Part shown: positions 27,707 through 36,521 of the stretch, piece by piece
Layout: the number at the start of each line of letters is the position of its first letter
How positions within the stretch are numbered: position 1 is the first letter of the stretch
Program-made: the position numbers and the translations under genes
The notes under the pieces: model-generated
Database searches by the model: none
The model's input: the letters and a program-made list of their open reading frames with translations, nothing else
Told to the model about the DNA's origin: nothing
Assembly (NCBI RefSeq): GCF_003461245.1
Contig: NZ_QTWS01000010.1
Location: 27,434 to 91,433, forward strand
Length of the DNA: 64,000 nucleotides
Direction: 5' to 3'
From: Blautia sp. AF19-10LB
Lineage (GTDB): Bacteria > Bacillota > Clostridia > Lachnospirales > Lachnospiraceae

Positions 27707-28054
27707 ATGTCCAAAACAATCCGTGAATTAACAGAAGACCTGCTCGCAGCACCATCCGCATGTGCCGAAGTCAAAGAAACTGCACAGAATTATCTCGATG
27801 CTATCGGCAGCGAAAATGAAGCTGCTGCTGCCAAAACATTCGTAGCAGAACTTGAAGAAGACATCATGCCGATCGACGGTCTGATTGCTTTCGCAGAGTC
27901 CGATATGGGTGCCAAAGTTTTCGGTGAAGAAGGTGCAAAAAACATCCTGATCCACGCCAAAGAGATCAAATCCAACGGAGCAAAATACTGCGACTGCCCT
28001 GCATGTGCAGCGTGTGAAGCACTGCTTGAGAAGAAGGATGAAATCCTGAAATAA
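27707..28054 (+). CDS. Small conserved protein with CxCPACxxC motif, function unknown
   Basis: 115 residues from the ATG at 27707 (AAGGGAG upstream; the longer frame from 27647 is unlikely). The protein is acidic and probably helical (TIRELTEDLLAAPSACAEVKE, ELEEDIMPIDGLIAFAESD). It ends in KYCDCPACAACEALLEKKDEIL, a four-cysteine cluster suited to an iron-sulfur or zinc site. Similar small clostridial proteins are sometimes labelled as Hsp90-like chaperones, which nothing here supports. It is monocistronic with its own promoter and terminator. Confidence 0.6.
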   Translation: MSKTIRELTEDLLAAPSACAEVKETAQNYLDAIGSENEAAAAKTFVAELEEDIMPIDGLIAFAESDMGAKVFGEEGAKNILIHAKEIKSNGAKYCDCPACAACEALLEKKDEILK

Positions 28055-28094
28055 GGGTTATTGTTTATCAGATAATTACATAATCATTTAGAAT

Positions 28095-28140
28095 GCCCAG
28101 ACAATGCCGCATACGTTTTATCGGCTGCCATTGTCTGGGC
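28095..28140 (+). terminator. Terminator after the Cys-rich protein gene
   Basis: GCCCAGACAATG pairs perfectly with CATTGTCTGGGC, followed by a short T-rich tail. Confidence 0.7.
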
Positions 28141-28174
28141 GTTTGTCTGACAAGCTAAAGAGACCCGCTGGCAT

Positions 28175-28621
28175 TTACTTAATGTCCATCAGCTTCTCCT
28201 GCACTTTCGCCGGAACTCTGATCAGCTCGAACTTCCAGAAAATACTATATATGTAAGAAATACCAAAAATCTGCCCTATCGCCTTCGGTCCTTTATATTC
28301 CGGCAGGATCAGCTCTGCTTTTCCATCTATATCACAAATCTGAGTTGCATCGATCACTTTGTGAAACGCCAGAAGCACAGAACTTCGAGTCAGAGTTTTG
28401 CTGCTTTCCTTACGGGACACCAGCAGTTCTCCACTGTATTCCCCGTTTCGCTTTCTCTTCACAACATAAGAAAACGGAAGCCCCGATGAAGTATTAAAAA
28501 ACTCCCCCTGCCCTGCCAGAAGTGCATCCCACAATAATTTATCAAGTTCTGTTTTCTTCTCCAAAATCCCCTTCTGCAGCCTTTTCACTGCCACCTCACG
28601 CTCGCTCTGATACATACTCAC
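28175..28621 (-). CDS. Hypothetical protein divergent from an XRE regulator
   Basis: 148 residues, not recognised. It begins with a helical region (REVAVKRLQKGILEKKTELDKLLWDALL), followed by a mixed segment with VSRKESSKTLTRSSVLLAFHKVI, whose Lys/Arg/Ser-rich centre could bind nucleic acid, and then KGPKAIGQIFGISYIYSIFWKFELIRVP. There is no signal peptide and no clear membrane segment. The divergent layout with the XRE gene and shared GTGATAT repeats suggest that the regulator controls it. Confidence 0.55.
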   Translation of the reverse strand: MSMYQSEREVAVKRLQKGILEKKTELDKLLWDALLAGQGEFFNTSSGLPFSYVVKRKRNGEYSGELLVSRKESSKTLTRSSVLLAFHKVIDATQICDIDGKAELILPEYKGPKAIGQIFGISYIYSIFWKFELIRVPAKVQEKLMDIK

Positions 28622-28685
28622 AAAACATCACCGTTCCTTAGTCTCAAGTGTTTTAGTTTTTTATAATTAAGTCATTATGTGTAAT

Positions 28686-28909
28686 ATATCACTTAATTTA
28701 AGTCTGGCATTACGCAAGAACGAAACGCTCTTTAATCTTACCAGTATCTCCAATATTTCTCTTCCAAAGATAATTTTGTCTCTGGTTTTATTCCATATTT
28801 TTCCAAAATTAAGTATTATATATCTTGCTTTTTATATTTCAGGTTTTATATATCCTGTTTCCAGTAAGTTAGTGATATAAAATGTCACAAAAAGGAGAAT
28901 TTGTGATAT
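28686..28909. promoter_or_regulatory. GTGATAT repeats, candidate operator of the XRE regulator
   Basis: The heptamer GTGATAT occurs at 28872-28878 and 28903-28909 (the second covers the ATG of the regulator) and inverted at 28686-28692, 5' of the divergent gene. A nearby TGTCAC (28883-28888) gives the first copy a partial dyad partner. Between them is about 180 bases of AT-rich DNA without a gene. Confidence 0.5.
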
Positions 28910-29225
28910 GAATACGAAGGAAAGTTTCAGCACACGGCTTGCGCAGTTAAGAACGGATGAAGAAATCTCTGCCAGAGAAATGAGCCTTGATCTTGGTCAG
29001 AATCCCAGTTACATAAATCGAATTGAAAATCAGAAAGCTTATCCATCTATGCAGGTCTTTTTCTATATTTGTGATTATCTCAAAATCACTCCTGGAGATT
29101 TTTTTAACCAGCATATGAGTTACCCGAAAGAAATAAATGAATTAATCAAAATCCTTCAGAATCTGAACTCCGAGCAATTGAAGTTGATCAAACAGATTGC
29201 AGAACAGTTTTGTAAAAAGAAATAA
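28908..29225 (+). CDS. XRE-family transcriptional regulator
   Basis: 105 residues. The N-terminal helix-turn-helix is clear (RLAQLRTDEEISAREMSLDLGQNPSYINRIENQKAYPSMQVFFYICDYLKITPGDFF), a lambda-Cro/XRE type. The C-terminal ~35 residues form a Leu-rich helix probably used for dimerisation. AAAGGAG lies 11 bases upstream. It is probably autoregulated through GTGATAT at its start codon. Confidence 0.85.
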   Translation: MNTKESFSTRLAQLRTDEEISAREMSLDLGQNPSYINRIENQKAYPSMQVFFYICDYLKITPGDFFNQHMSYPKEINELIKILQNLNSEQLKLIKQIAEQFCKKK

Positions 29226-29539
29226 AAAATTAAAAAATGAACCACAGAACAGTTTTTGACAGCTATTCTGTGGTTTTTGTTTTTTATTTCAATGTATCCC
29301 ACCCAGTCAATCTTACGATCTCTGTAGTAATACTCTCTGTCATGGTCGTTGAGTTCTCGAAGGACACGGCAGGGATTACCAAGATGAACATGCCGTCCGC
29401 CCCAGTTTGCATAAAACGGTGGCTCGATATAACAGCCTTCTCCTGCTTCTGCGAACATTTCTTTGATCAGCTCTGCTCGTTTTTCCATCTGGGATGGGCG
29501 GGTCTGATTGTAGTCGTACATTTTTTCCAGGCAGGTCAT
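29156..29539 (-). pseudogene. Sugar O-acetyltransferase (Maa/LacA-like) relic with internal deletion
   Basis: Only 29306-29539 resembles the family. It runs YDYNQTRPSQMEKRAELI ... CYIEPPFYANWGGRHVHLGN, the N-terminal part of a hexapeptide-repeat maltose/galactoside acetyltransferase. It then moves directly to PCRVLRELNDHDREYYYRDRKID, the C-terminal tail. The entire left-handed beta-helix, including the catalytic His region (about 100 residues), is missing. In intact relatives a GN pair occurs at both sides of this gap, so the joint fits a short-repeat deletion. The first ~20 residues are also lost, and the open frame runs antisense into the XRE terminator. Confidence 0.8.
29240..29282 (+). 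terminator. Terminator after the XRE gene
   Basis: AACCACAGAA pairs with TTCTGTGGTT (29240-29249 with 29266-29275), followed by a T-rich run. Confidence 0.85.
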
Positions 29540-29572
29540 CTGGAAACCTACAAGTTCTTTGATGTTTGGATT

Positions 29573-29634
29573 AAAAAAATACCAGCTTATAAAGCATAGT
29601 GTTGATGTTCCATACTATATCTTTATAAACTGGT
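29573..29634 (-). terminator. Terminator of the first Opp/Nik-type operon
   Basis: On the minus strand, ACCAG.TTATAAAG pairs with CTTTATAA.CTGGT around a long loop, followed by seven T. Confidence 0.75.
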
Positions 29635-29641
29635 GTTTCTT

Positions 29642-30247
29642 CTATTTATCTAACTCAATTACTCTTGTGCAGACTTTCTTGATCAGTTCCGGGCTGTGGC
29701 TGACTACGAGCATTCCGATATTTCTTCGTTCTGTTTCTTCGATGAGAAAATGCCAGATCTGGCTCTGGGTGATGAGATCCAGCATGGTTGTGATCTCGTC
29801 TGCCAGAAGGAAACGGGTTCTCTGTCCCAGGGCTCTTGCAATGCAGAAGCGCTGTAATTCTCCTCCTGAGAGTTCTGTCGGAAATCTATTCATCCAGTCG
29901 GGTTCTATTCCCAGCTTTTCGATCAGTTCCGGTGCTGTCCTGTCTCCTTCTTCGATTACATTTTTCATGCGGAGTCTTGGATTTACCGCCTGCTCCGGGT
30001 GCTGCCAGATCATCTGTATCGGACAGTATGCGCCATATTCGCTGAGTGGTTTGCCATCAAGAAGCACTTCGCCACTTTGCGGTGCTTCATATCCAGACAG
30101 GATCTTACACAGAGTTGTTTTGCCAAAACCACTGGGAGCTATGATTCCTACACGTTCACTGCTGTCTGCACTTAAACTGAACTGTCTCAGTATCTGTCTG
30201 CCTTTTACATCATAACTAAAAGACAGATTTTTTGCTTCAAGTCTCAT
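29642..30247 (-). CDS. Opp/Nik-type ABC importer 1, second ATP-binding protein
   Basis: 201 residues from the ATG at 30247, which overlaps the previous stop (ATGA). Walker A is PSGFGKTT, the signature LSGGELQRFCIARAL and Walker B FLLADEIT; Glu follows the Walker B Asp. At 201 residues it is short for a DppF/NikE protein because the C-terminal oligopeptide-type extension is absent. It is the last gene of the operon SBP - permease - permease - ATPase - ATPase. Nickel or metal-chelate import is inferred from a promoter element shared with the ECF operon. Confidence 0.85.
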   Translation of the reverse strand: MRLEAKNLSFSYDVKGRQILRQFSLSADSSERVGIIAPSGFGKTTLCKILSGYEAPQSGEVLLDGKPLSEYGAYCPIQMIWQHPEQAVNPRLRMKNVIEEGDRTAPELIEKLGIEPDWMNRFPTELSGGELQRFCIARALGQRTRFLLADEITTMLDLITQSQIWHFLIEETERRNIGMLVVSHSPELIKKVCTRVIELDK

Positions 30248-31164
30248 AATATGCACCTCACATATCCACTGCCGGAAGCTTTCCATGGAATCTCGCCCTG
30301 ACATTCCTGTGATTTCCTGTCGCATCGTGGTGCAAACGGGCATCCCTGCAGGTTATCTTTTACATAAGGCTGTACCCCGTTAATATATTGGAAACCGTGC
30401 TTCGGCATCGCACGCCAGAGTGCTCTGGTATATGGATGTCGAAGAGTTTCTTCCTCATTAAAATCATCCACTGCCGCGTCTTCGATCGTATAACCGGCAT
30501 AAAATACCTGTACTCTGTCTGCCGTTTCCAGGGCAAGTTCCAGATCATGTGTAATGACAAGAACAGCAGCTCCCATATCCGCAAGCTGGCGAAAATGTTC
30601 CATTGCACGTTTTGCGAGTTTCGGATCCAGCCCGGGTGTCGGTTCATCCGCGATGACCAGCTTTGGATTCTCGATCAATGCTGTAGAGATCATGATTCTC
30701 CTGGTCATTCCCCCGGAAAGTTCAAACGGATACTGTTCCTGAACCTTTTTATCCAGAGAATATTGTTCAAAAATAGAATCCAGATGTTTCTTCTTTTCTT
30801 TGTTCTTTTTTCCTTTGCAGATCTGCTGTCCGACCTTCATTAATGGATCCAGATAAGAAGTACTCTGCGGGACCAGAACGATTTCTTTCCCCCGCAGTTT
30901 CCGGATGTTTTTTTCTGTCAGCGGCTCTCCGCAGTATCGTATTTCTCCACCCATTTCAGCATTATATGGCAAAATCCCCATGATCCCATGTGCCAGCAGA
31001 CTTTTGCCCGAACCGGAAGAACCGACTACTGCCACCATTTCTCCTGCATGGATCGTGACACTCAAATCTTTGATCACAGGCAGTTCTGTCTGCTGTATTC
31101 CTTTCTGGTACTGGGTAAAAGATATTTTCATGTTGTTGATTTCCAGAATTTTTTCCCTTTCCAT
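30244..31164 (-). CDS. Opp/Nik-type ABC importer 1, first ATP-binding protein
   Basis: 306 residues, DppD/NikD type. Walker A is GSSGSGKSL, the signature LSGGMTRRIMI and Walker B LVIADEPT, with the His switch in ITHD. The C-terminal oligo-HPY extension is present (HPYTRALWRAMPKHG ... GCPFAPRCDRKSQEC), with cysteines spaced as in related transporters. It energises uptake together with the ATPase downstream. Confidence 0.88.
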   Translation of the reverse strand: MEREKILEINNMKISFTQYQKGIQQTELPVIKDLSVTIHAGEMVAVVGSSGSGKSLLAHGIMGILPYNAEMGGEIRYCGEPLTEKNIRKLRGKEIVLVPQSTSYLDPLMKVGQQICKGKKNKEKKKHLDSIFEQYSLDKKVQEQYPFELSGGMTRRIMISTALIENPKLVIADEPTPGLDPKLAKRAMEHFRQLADMGAAVLVITHDLELALETADRVQVFYAGYTIEDAAVDDFNEEETLRHPYTRALWRAMPKHGFQYINGVQPYVKDNLQGCPFAPRCDRKSQECQGEIPWKASGSGYVRCIL

Positions 31165-31173
31165 TCTCTTCTC

Positions 31174-32001
31174 CTATTCGTGTGCACTTGCCGGATCCAG
31201 CAGCCTGCGGAGATTTTCACCTGTTGTATAAAAACATACAACGGTGATCACCAGCATAATTCCCGGAAATAATGCAAGCCACCACTTGCCTGTGATCAGA
31301 TATTTCATTGCTTCTGACAAAATAATTCCGATCGCAGGCTGTTCATTTGACAGCCCGAACCCAAGAAAAGTGATACTGGATTCATGAAGGATCGCATGCG
31401 GAAAAAGAAGGACAAGTCCGACAATAAACTGCGGAAGCAGATGTGGAACCATGTGTTTCATTGCGATATACAAGTTGCTTTTTCCCAGTTTTCTGGCTGT
31501 TTTTATGTAAATCTGTTCTTTGAGCTGCAGCACTTCACCTCTAATCAGTCTCGCCAGAGATGTCCAGTGCGTCAGTGCAACTCCAAGAATGACTCCCTTA
31601 AGTCCTCTTCCGCATGCAACGCAGATAAGGATCAGAAGAAGCATATGCGGAATTCCCATGACCAGGTCTATGATCCATGTCACAATGGTATCTGCTGTTT
31701 TTCCCATTGTTGCAGATACAACTCCAAGAATAAATGCCATGACCGCGCTGAACGTAGCTGCACATACTCCTATGATGATACTGATAGAAAGTCCCCTGAC
31801 TGTCCGTGCAAACATATCTCTTCCAAGCCAGTCTGTACCAAACGGATATTTCAGGCAGGGTGCAAGATTTTTTCTGGAAAAATCTGTTGCCCTTGCTGCA
31901 TCTTCGCAGAACAGGCCGCTGATACAGACTGCTATAAGAAACACCACGGCGATAACAAGCCAGAGTACCAGAGTTTTTCTGCGGTTCCATCTGTTTTTCA
32001 T
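31174..32001 (-). CDS. Opp/Nik-type ABC importer 1, permease C
   Basis: 275 residues with an N-terminal membrane helix and a C-terminal five-helix binding-protein-dependent transport domain. PFGTDWLGRDMFARTVRGLSISI is the diagnostic N-terminal block of DppC/NikC proteins, and the EAA-like loop lies around LGKSNLYIAMKHMVPHLLPQF. It overlaps the upstream permease by 4 bases. Confidence 0.88.
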   Translation of the reverse strand: MKNRWNRRKTLVLWLVIAVVFLIAVCISGLFCEDAARATDFSRKNLAPCLKYPFGTDWLGRDMFARTVRGLSISIIIGVCAATFSAVMAFILGVVSATMGKTADTIVTWIIDLVMGIPHMLLLILICVACGRGLKGVILGVALTHWTSLARLIRGEVLQLKEQIYIKTARKLGKSNLYIAMKHMVPHLLPQFIVGLVLLFPHAILHESSITFLGFGLSNEQPAIGIILSEAMKYLITGKWWLALFPGIMLVITVVCFYTTGENLRRLLDPASAHE

Positions 32002-32993
32002 CTTCCCGCACCCCCTCTTCGGATCCGCGGGTCGATGACTCCGTACAGAATATTGGCTATAAAGTTTCCTCCAAACACAAACAGTGCACTTATGATCGTG
32101 ATCGCCATCAGAAGCGGCATATCACTTCCAAGACCTGCACTGACCGCTGCCTGTCCAAGTCCCGGATAGGAAAAAACCTGCTCCACAAGCACTGAGCCGC
32201 CAAATATCTCGCTGATCGAAGCAAACTGAAGTGTCACTGCCGGGCCAAGGACATTGCGGAAACCATGGTTTTTGAATATCTGCCAGTTACTCTCTCCTCT
32301 TGCTTTTGCAAAAAGCACGTAATCGCTGTCACAGATGTCGATCATTTTTTCTCTGGTATGCATGGCAATATTGGATATTCCTGTGATGGAAAGTGTCACC
32401 GCCGGAAGGATTGCATGACGCACACGGTCAAAAAAAGTCACTCCGCTTGCCTCAACTCCAATCGGTACACTTAATCCTATCGGAAGTATTTTGAGCCATA
32501 CTCCAAAAATGATAAGCAACAGCATAGCAATCCAGAATGCCGGGGTACTGGAGATCACCAGACAGTATCCTTTGATGATCTTATCAATCGGTTTTCCACG
32601 GTTCATCCCTGCAAGTGAGCCCAGCAAAAAACCAATCAGTCCTGACAAAATCCATGCAATGATCATCAGAAACAGGGAATTTCCAAGTTTTACGGCGATC
32701 ACTGTCGTTACCTTCTGTCGATAAAGGAGAGATATTCCCATATCTCCCCTCACAAAATCTCTGAACCATGCAATGTAGCGCTGCAGGGGCGGCTGTCCCA
32801 CGCCCCAGTATTCTTCAAGTTTTGCGATCTGTTCCTGACTCATGCTTCCAAGCGCAGCCTGTCCGACGTTCGCTTTCAGAGGATCGATCGGAGAAGCTGT
32901 CATAAGTGCAAAAGCAGCAACACTGACCGCAAACAGCAGAAGCAGCACTTTAATGAAATTTTTTAAGATAAATTTTGCTTTTGAATTATTCAA
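31998..32993 (-). CDS. Opp/Nik-type ABC importer 1, permease B
   Basis: 331 residues with six membrane segments, DppB/NikB type (FIKVLLLLFAVSVAAFALMTASPIDPL ... RYIAWFRDFVRGDMGISLLYRQKVTTVI ... EAA-like loop AKARGESNWQIFKNHGFRNVLGP). The reading frame begins with TTG, 6 bases after the binding-protein stop, with GGGAG overlapping that stop; no better start is visible. Confidence 0.88.
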   Translation of the reverse strand: MNNSKAKFILKNFIKVLLLLFAVSVAAFALMTASPIDPLKANVGQAALGSMSQEQIAKLEEYWGVGQPPLQRYIAWFRDFVRGDMGISLLYRQKVTTVIAVKLGNSLFLMIIAWILSGLIGFLLGSLAGMNRGKPIDKIIKGYCLVISSTPAFWIAMLLLIIFGVWLKILPIGLSVPIGVEASGVTFFDRVRHAILPAVTLSITGISNIAMHTREKMIDICDSDYVLFAKARGESNWQIFKNHGFRNVLGPAVTLQFASISEIFGGSVLVEQVFSYPGLGQAAVSAGLGSDMPLLMAITIISALFVFGGNFIANILYGVIDPRIRRGGAGR

Positions 32994-32999
32994 GATCTG

Positions 33000-34595
33000 T
33001 TACTCCCATGACCACTGATCTACGTTATTTACGATAGACCAGCCATGTCCGTGTGGATGGATCTTCTGGTCAGCTACTTTGAGTCCGTCTTTTACAAAGT
33101 ACAGATGATCGATATTGCAGAGCCAGATCCACGGGATATCTCCCTCCTGCGTAATTCCGCTCTCTCCGTCCCACTGGGCTTTTTTCCAAAGGTCATACGA
33201 TGCTTCCAAATCACTGGATTTCAGAGCTTCATCCATATATTTGTCTACGGTTTCGTTCGCATATGGAGAGTACTCTGCAAGGCCGGTCTCGCTCATTGTA
33301 TGATAGATGTTGTACAGCTCCATTGGTGTATGTGCGCCCCATCCCCATACAAGTGGCTCAGACTCTGCTCTTGTGTAGGCAGTATCCCAGTCAACGCCCT
33401 CTGTTGACACTTCAATTCCAAGTTCGGCAAGCTGATTCTTGCTGTCTTCTGCCAGTGCCTGGCGAACAGAATCGGATGCCGGATACAGCATGGTAAATTC
33501 CGCACGTACGCCGTCTTTTTCACGGATTCCGTCATCACCTTCTGCCCATCCTGCTGTTTCAAGAATTTCTTTTGCTTTATCCAGATCGTATTCTACTTCT
33601 GCTTCCTCGTTATACCATGGCATTTTATCGCACACGCTGTATGCCGGGGTTCCGTAACCATTCAGGACATTCTGGATCATTTCTTCACGGTCAATGCCGA
33701 TATTGATCGCACGTCTTACTTCCACATCGCTGGTGAAGTCATTTCCATAAGTTACTCCGTCAATTTCCTCTGCTGCAGTTGCCGGAAGGTTGAATCCGCG
33801 GTTATCTACTGTCTGCACGCTGAATAGATCATATCCATCAACCGTCATATCTGAATAAGATGCCGCCGTATGTGCCACGTCTACCGTGCCGGACTGAGCT
33901 GCTGCCAGTGCTGCATCTTCTTCCATGAAAAGAACGGTTACTTTTTTCATTTTTGGTGCTTCGCCGTAGTAGTCCGGATTCGCCTCAAAAATAACCTGCT
34001 GTCCTTTGTCCCACTGTTTCATGATATAACGTCCGGAACCGATCGGATCCTGTCCGTAATTCTCATCATAAGCATGTTCCGGAACGATTCCCACAATTGC
34101 CATTGTATATGGCCAGACTGCAAATGGTGTGTTCATGTGAAATTCAACCGTTGTATCATCCACAGCCACTGCTTCTTTCAGCATGGAAAAATCATTGACG
34201 GAACTGTTATCGCGGCAGTTGTTGTATGTAAATGCCACATCGGATGCTGTCAGAGCTTCACCGTCTGTAAATTTGACATCATCCCGGATCTTAACAGTCC
34301 AGGTAAGTCCATCATCGCTCACAGAATAATCTGTCGCCAGGTCCATACCGATAGAAAGATCTGTGTTTGTAGTAGTAAGTGTGCTCTGGATCAGTGGCTC
34401 ATGCACATGCTCTCCTGCGCCCCATCCATATGCCGGGTCAAAACCGGACTCCGGCTCAGATGTTGTCGGCATGGTTACGATTACTTCATCTTTCGCTGTG
34501 CTTTCTTCCTGTGCCGCAAATACAGTTGCAGATCCTCCTGCAAAGGATGCTGTCACACAGACCGCCATCATAATTGCCAGTAATTTTCTCTTCAT
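33000..34595 (-). CDS. Opp/Nik-type importer 1, substrate-binding protein (SBP family 5)
   Basis: 531 residues. The cluster-C binding-protein fold is clear (GLTWTVKIRDDVKFTDGEALTASDVAFTYN; PIGSGRYIMKQWDKGQQVIFEANPDYYG). The signal peptide ends VFA-AQ and has no lipobox Cys, so as read the protein would be released, not lipid-anchored, which is unusual for a Gram-positive importer. His residues cluster in GAGEHVHEPL near the N-terminus and in KIHPHGHGWS near the C-terminus, possible metal contacts. The ligand is unproven; nickel, cobalt or a metal chelate is favoured over peptides because of the promoter element shared with nikMN. Confidence 0.82.
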   Translation of the reverse strand: MKRKLLAIMMAVCVTASFAGGSATVFAAQEESTAKDEVIVTMPTTSEPESGFDPAYGWGAGEHVHEPLIQSTLTTTNTDLSIGMDLATDYSVSDDGLTWTVKIRDDVKFTDGEALTASDVAFTYNNCRDNSSVNDFSMLKEAVAVDDTTVEFHMNTPFAVWPYTMAIVGIVPEHAYDENYGQDPIGSGRYIMKQWDKGQQVIFEANPDYYGEAPKMKKVTVLFMEEDAALAAAQSGTVDVAHTAASYSDMTVDGYDLFSVQTVDNRGFNLPATAAEEIDGVTYGNDFTSDVEVRRAINIGIDREEMIQNVLNGYGTPAYSVCDKMPWYNEEAEVEYDLDKAKEILETAGWAEGDDGIREKDGVRAEFTMLYPASDSVRQALAEDSKNQLAELGIEVSTEGVDWDTAYTRAESEPLVWGWGAHTPMELYNIYHTMSETGLAEYSPYANETVDKYMDEALKSSDLEASYDLWKKAQWDGESGITQEGDIPWIWLCNIDHLYFVKDGLKVADQKIHPHGHGWSIVNNVDQWSWE

Positions 34596-34693
34596 TGTCT
34601 CATTTCCTCCTTTTGTTCTTATTTATGCATAACGCTGTGTCTATCAACAGTTTTATGGTTTATTTTTATTTATTATGCATAACAAGTTCTATC

Positions 34694-34749
34694 AGTATAC
34701 CATCAATTTCGGTCATATATAACCGCCCCTGGGGGATATTGACATATTC
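34694..34749 (-). promoter_or_regulatory. Promoter of importer 1 operon with shared 26-bp element
   Basis: On the minus strand, -35 TTATAT (34717-34722), 17 bases, then -10 TATACT (34694-34699). Directly against the -35 lies an element (34723-34748) with core ATATCCCCCAGGG, preceded by AATAT-N4. The same element abuts the nikMN promoter at 37618-37643. The rest of the gap 34596-34956 holds a CCCCCTGGGAGG copy-like segment at 34791-34802 and nothing coding. Confidence 0.75.
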
Positions 34750-34913
34750 ATATATCGCATGGATCATACTGTTTTTTTCATGGCTTTACATCCCCCTGGG
34801 AGGCTTGTTTTTACACTGCGTTTTGTTAAAATATAGTCAACACAAAGAACTGTGTTATTTTATCAAATAAAGGTGCACAGACCTCCACCCTTAAGGCACC
34901 AGTTAACCCATAA

Positions 34914-34952
34914 TAAAAAAAGTACTTCTAATCCGCGGGAAGTACTTTTTTT
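34914..34952. terminator. Terminator after the ECF transporter operon
   Basis: AAAAAAAGTACTTC pairs with GAAGTACTTTTTTT around a 10-base loop. It lies 5 bases beyond the nikO stop and could work on both strands. Confidence 0.9.
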
Positions 34953-34956
34953 ATAT

Positions 34957-35625
34957 TTATATCATTTTTAATTCATGGTCTTCATTCATAACCGCAAATC
35001 TGCTTCCGATCGTTTCTGCAAGATGTCGATTATGTGTGATAGTAATCAATGTCTTTCCTGCCCTGTGAAAATTCTTCAGAAATTCCAGCAGCATGTCCTG
35101 TGTTTTCTCGTCCAGACCGGCAAGCGGTTCATCCAATATCAGCACTTCCGGATTTAGTGAAAGAATACAGGCAAGCGAAACTTTGCGTTTCTCACCTCCG
35201 CTCAGATGATACGGCGGTCTTTCTCTGAGTTTTTCTATTCCAAACAACTGCAGACAGTCTTCTGTTCTTTGCCTGATTTCAGTTTCTGACAGTCCCATCT
35301 GAACAGGGCCAAATGCAATTTCTTCTTCCACGCTTCCGCAGAACAGCTGTGTATCTGCATTCTGAAACACATATCCCATCTGCTGATGGAACCACTTTGC
35401 AAACTGTCTGTCTTTCAATGCTTTTTCTGTAATTTCATGATCATTATAAAAATAATGTCCCTCAGAAGGATATATAATTCCATTCAATAACCTGATAAGC
35501 GTGGATTTCCCACATCCGTTTGGTCCCTGAATAACCACAGAATCGCCTTTTTCAATCTGGAGATTCACATATCTTAGTGCCACCTCATGCTCATATGCGA
35601 AGCAAACTTTTTCCAGTGTGATCAT
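34957..35625 (-). CDS. ECF nickel/cobalt transporter, ATPase (NikO/CbiO)
   Basis: 222 residues. Walker A is GPNGCGKST, the Q-loop GYVFQNADTQLFCGSVEEEIAFGP is typical of ECF ATPases, the signature is LSGGEKRKVSLA and Walker B VLILDEPLAGLD. A single ATPase gene suggests a homodimer, as in NikMNQO/CbiMNQO systems. It follows nikQ by 77 bases. Confidence 0.9.
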   Translation of the reverse strand: MITLEKVCFAYEHEVALRYVNLQIEKGDSVVIQGPNGCGKSTLIRLLNGIIYPSEGHYFYNDHEITEKALKDRQFAKWFHQQMGYVFQNADTQLFCGSVEEEIAFGPVQMGLSETEIRQRTEDCLQLFGIEKLRERPPYHLSGGEKRKVSLACILSLNPEVLILDEPLAGLDEKTQDMLLEFLKNFHRAGKTLITITHNRHLAETIGSRFAVMNEDHELKMI

Positions 35626-35702
35626 AATTGTCTACCTTTATCCTCTCTCCTGCTGCCTTTATGTCTTTATGAAACAGATGTATCGTAAACGTTACTGTTC
35701 AT

Positions 35703-36521
35703 TCAGTTCAGGTGAATAAACAGTGCCACGCACCCTGCCATGATCAAAATATGTACAATGTCGTACGGACACACTCTGTATTTCTGTTTTGACTGATATT
35801 CTCCGGTGAATCCCCTGCAGCACATGGATGCATACATTTCTTCTGCCATTTCGCTGGATTTGAGAAAGGTAATTCCAAGAATGCCGGAAAAAGATTTTGC
35901 CTTGTCCGGATTTTTTCCCACAGATCTCAGGCTGACGGACCGTAAAATCTCCACACATATCTCACCCAGAACTGAAATATATTTCAGTGTAATATCCAGA
36001 GTAAAAATAAACAACGATGGTACATGAAAAGTTCTCATGCCGGCTGTGAGTTTATTCCACGAAGTCCCTGCTGACAAAATACCGACCAATGTTACCGATA
36101 CGTATACTCTCGCTGTAATGTTTGCCAGAGTCTGAGGATTCCCCATAAAAACCGCCGGCAAAAGAAGAAATATCGAAATCATAACTGATCCTGCTGTTCC
36201 GCTTAATATCTGTCGGATAGCAGATGCTGAGAAAAAGGCCAGTCTGACCGTTACAGCAACACACATGATCAGTACAAACAGATAATTTCCCGAACATGCG
36301 GTAAGAATAATATAAAGTACCGTATAAAACAATTTAAGAGAAGGAGTGGCAGAAAATCTGCCATCCTTCCCTTCATCAAATCTGAGTCTTGCCAGCACAG
36401 ACAAAACAGATTTTGTGCTTCTGGTAAGAAAAGCTTCTTTGTCTGCAGAGGGGTTATACTCTTCCTGCCTGCACATCCAGTCTGGAATCTCTGTTTTTTC
36501 TGTTCTGTAATTATCCATCAT
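35703..36521 (-). CDS. ECF nickel/cobalt transporter, transmembrane T component (NikQ/CbiQ)
   Basis: 272 residues. About five membrane helices are followed by a cytosolic coupling region with SVGKNPDKAKSFSGILGITFLKSSEMAEEMYASMCCRGFTGEY. The C-R-G-F motif matches the Ala-Arg-Gly coupling motifs of T components that contact the ATPases. Its ATG overlaps the nikMN stop by one base. Confidence 0.85.
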   Translation of the reverse strand: MMDNYRTEKTEIPDWMCRQEEYNPSADKEAFLTRSTKSVLSVLARLRFDEGKDGRFSATPSLKLFYTVLYIILTACSGNYLFVLIMCVAVTVRLAFFSASAIRQILSGTAGSVMISIFLLLPAVFMGNPQTLANITARVYVSVTLVGILSAGTSWNKLTAGMRTFHVPSLFIFTLDITLKYISVLGEICVEILRSVSLRSVGKNPDKAKSFSGILGITFLKSSEMAEEMYASMCCRGFTGEYQSKQKYRVCPYDIVHILIMAGCVALFIHLN

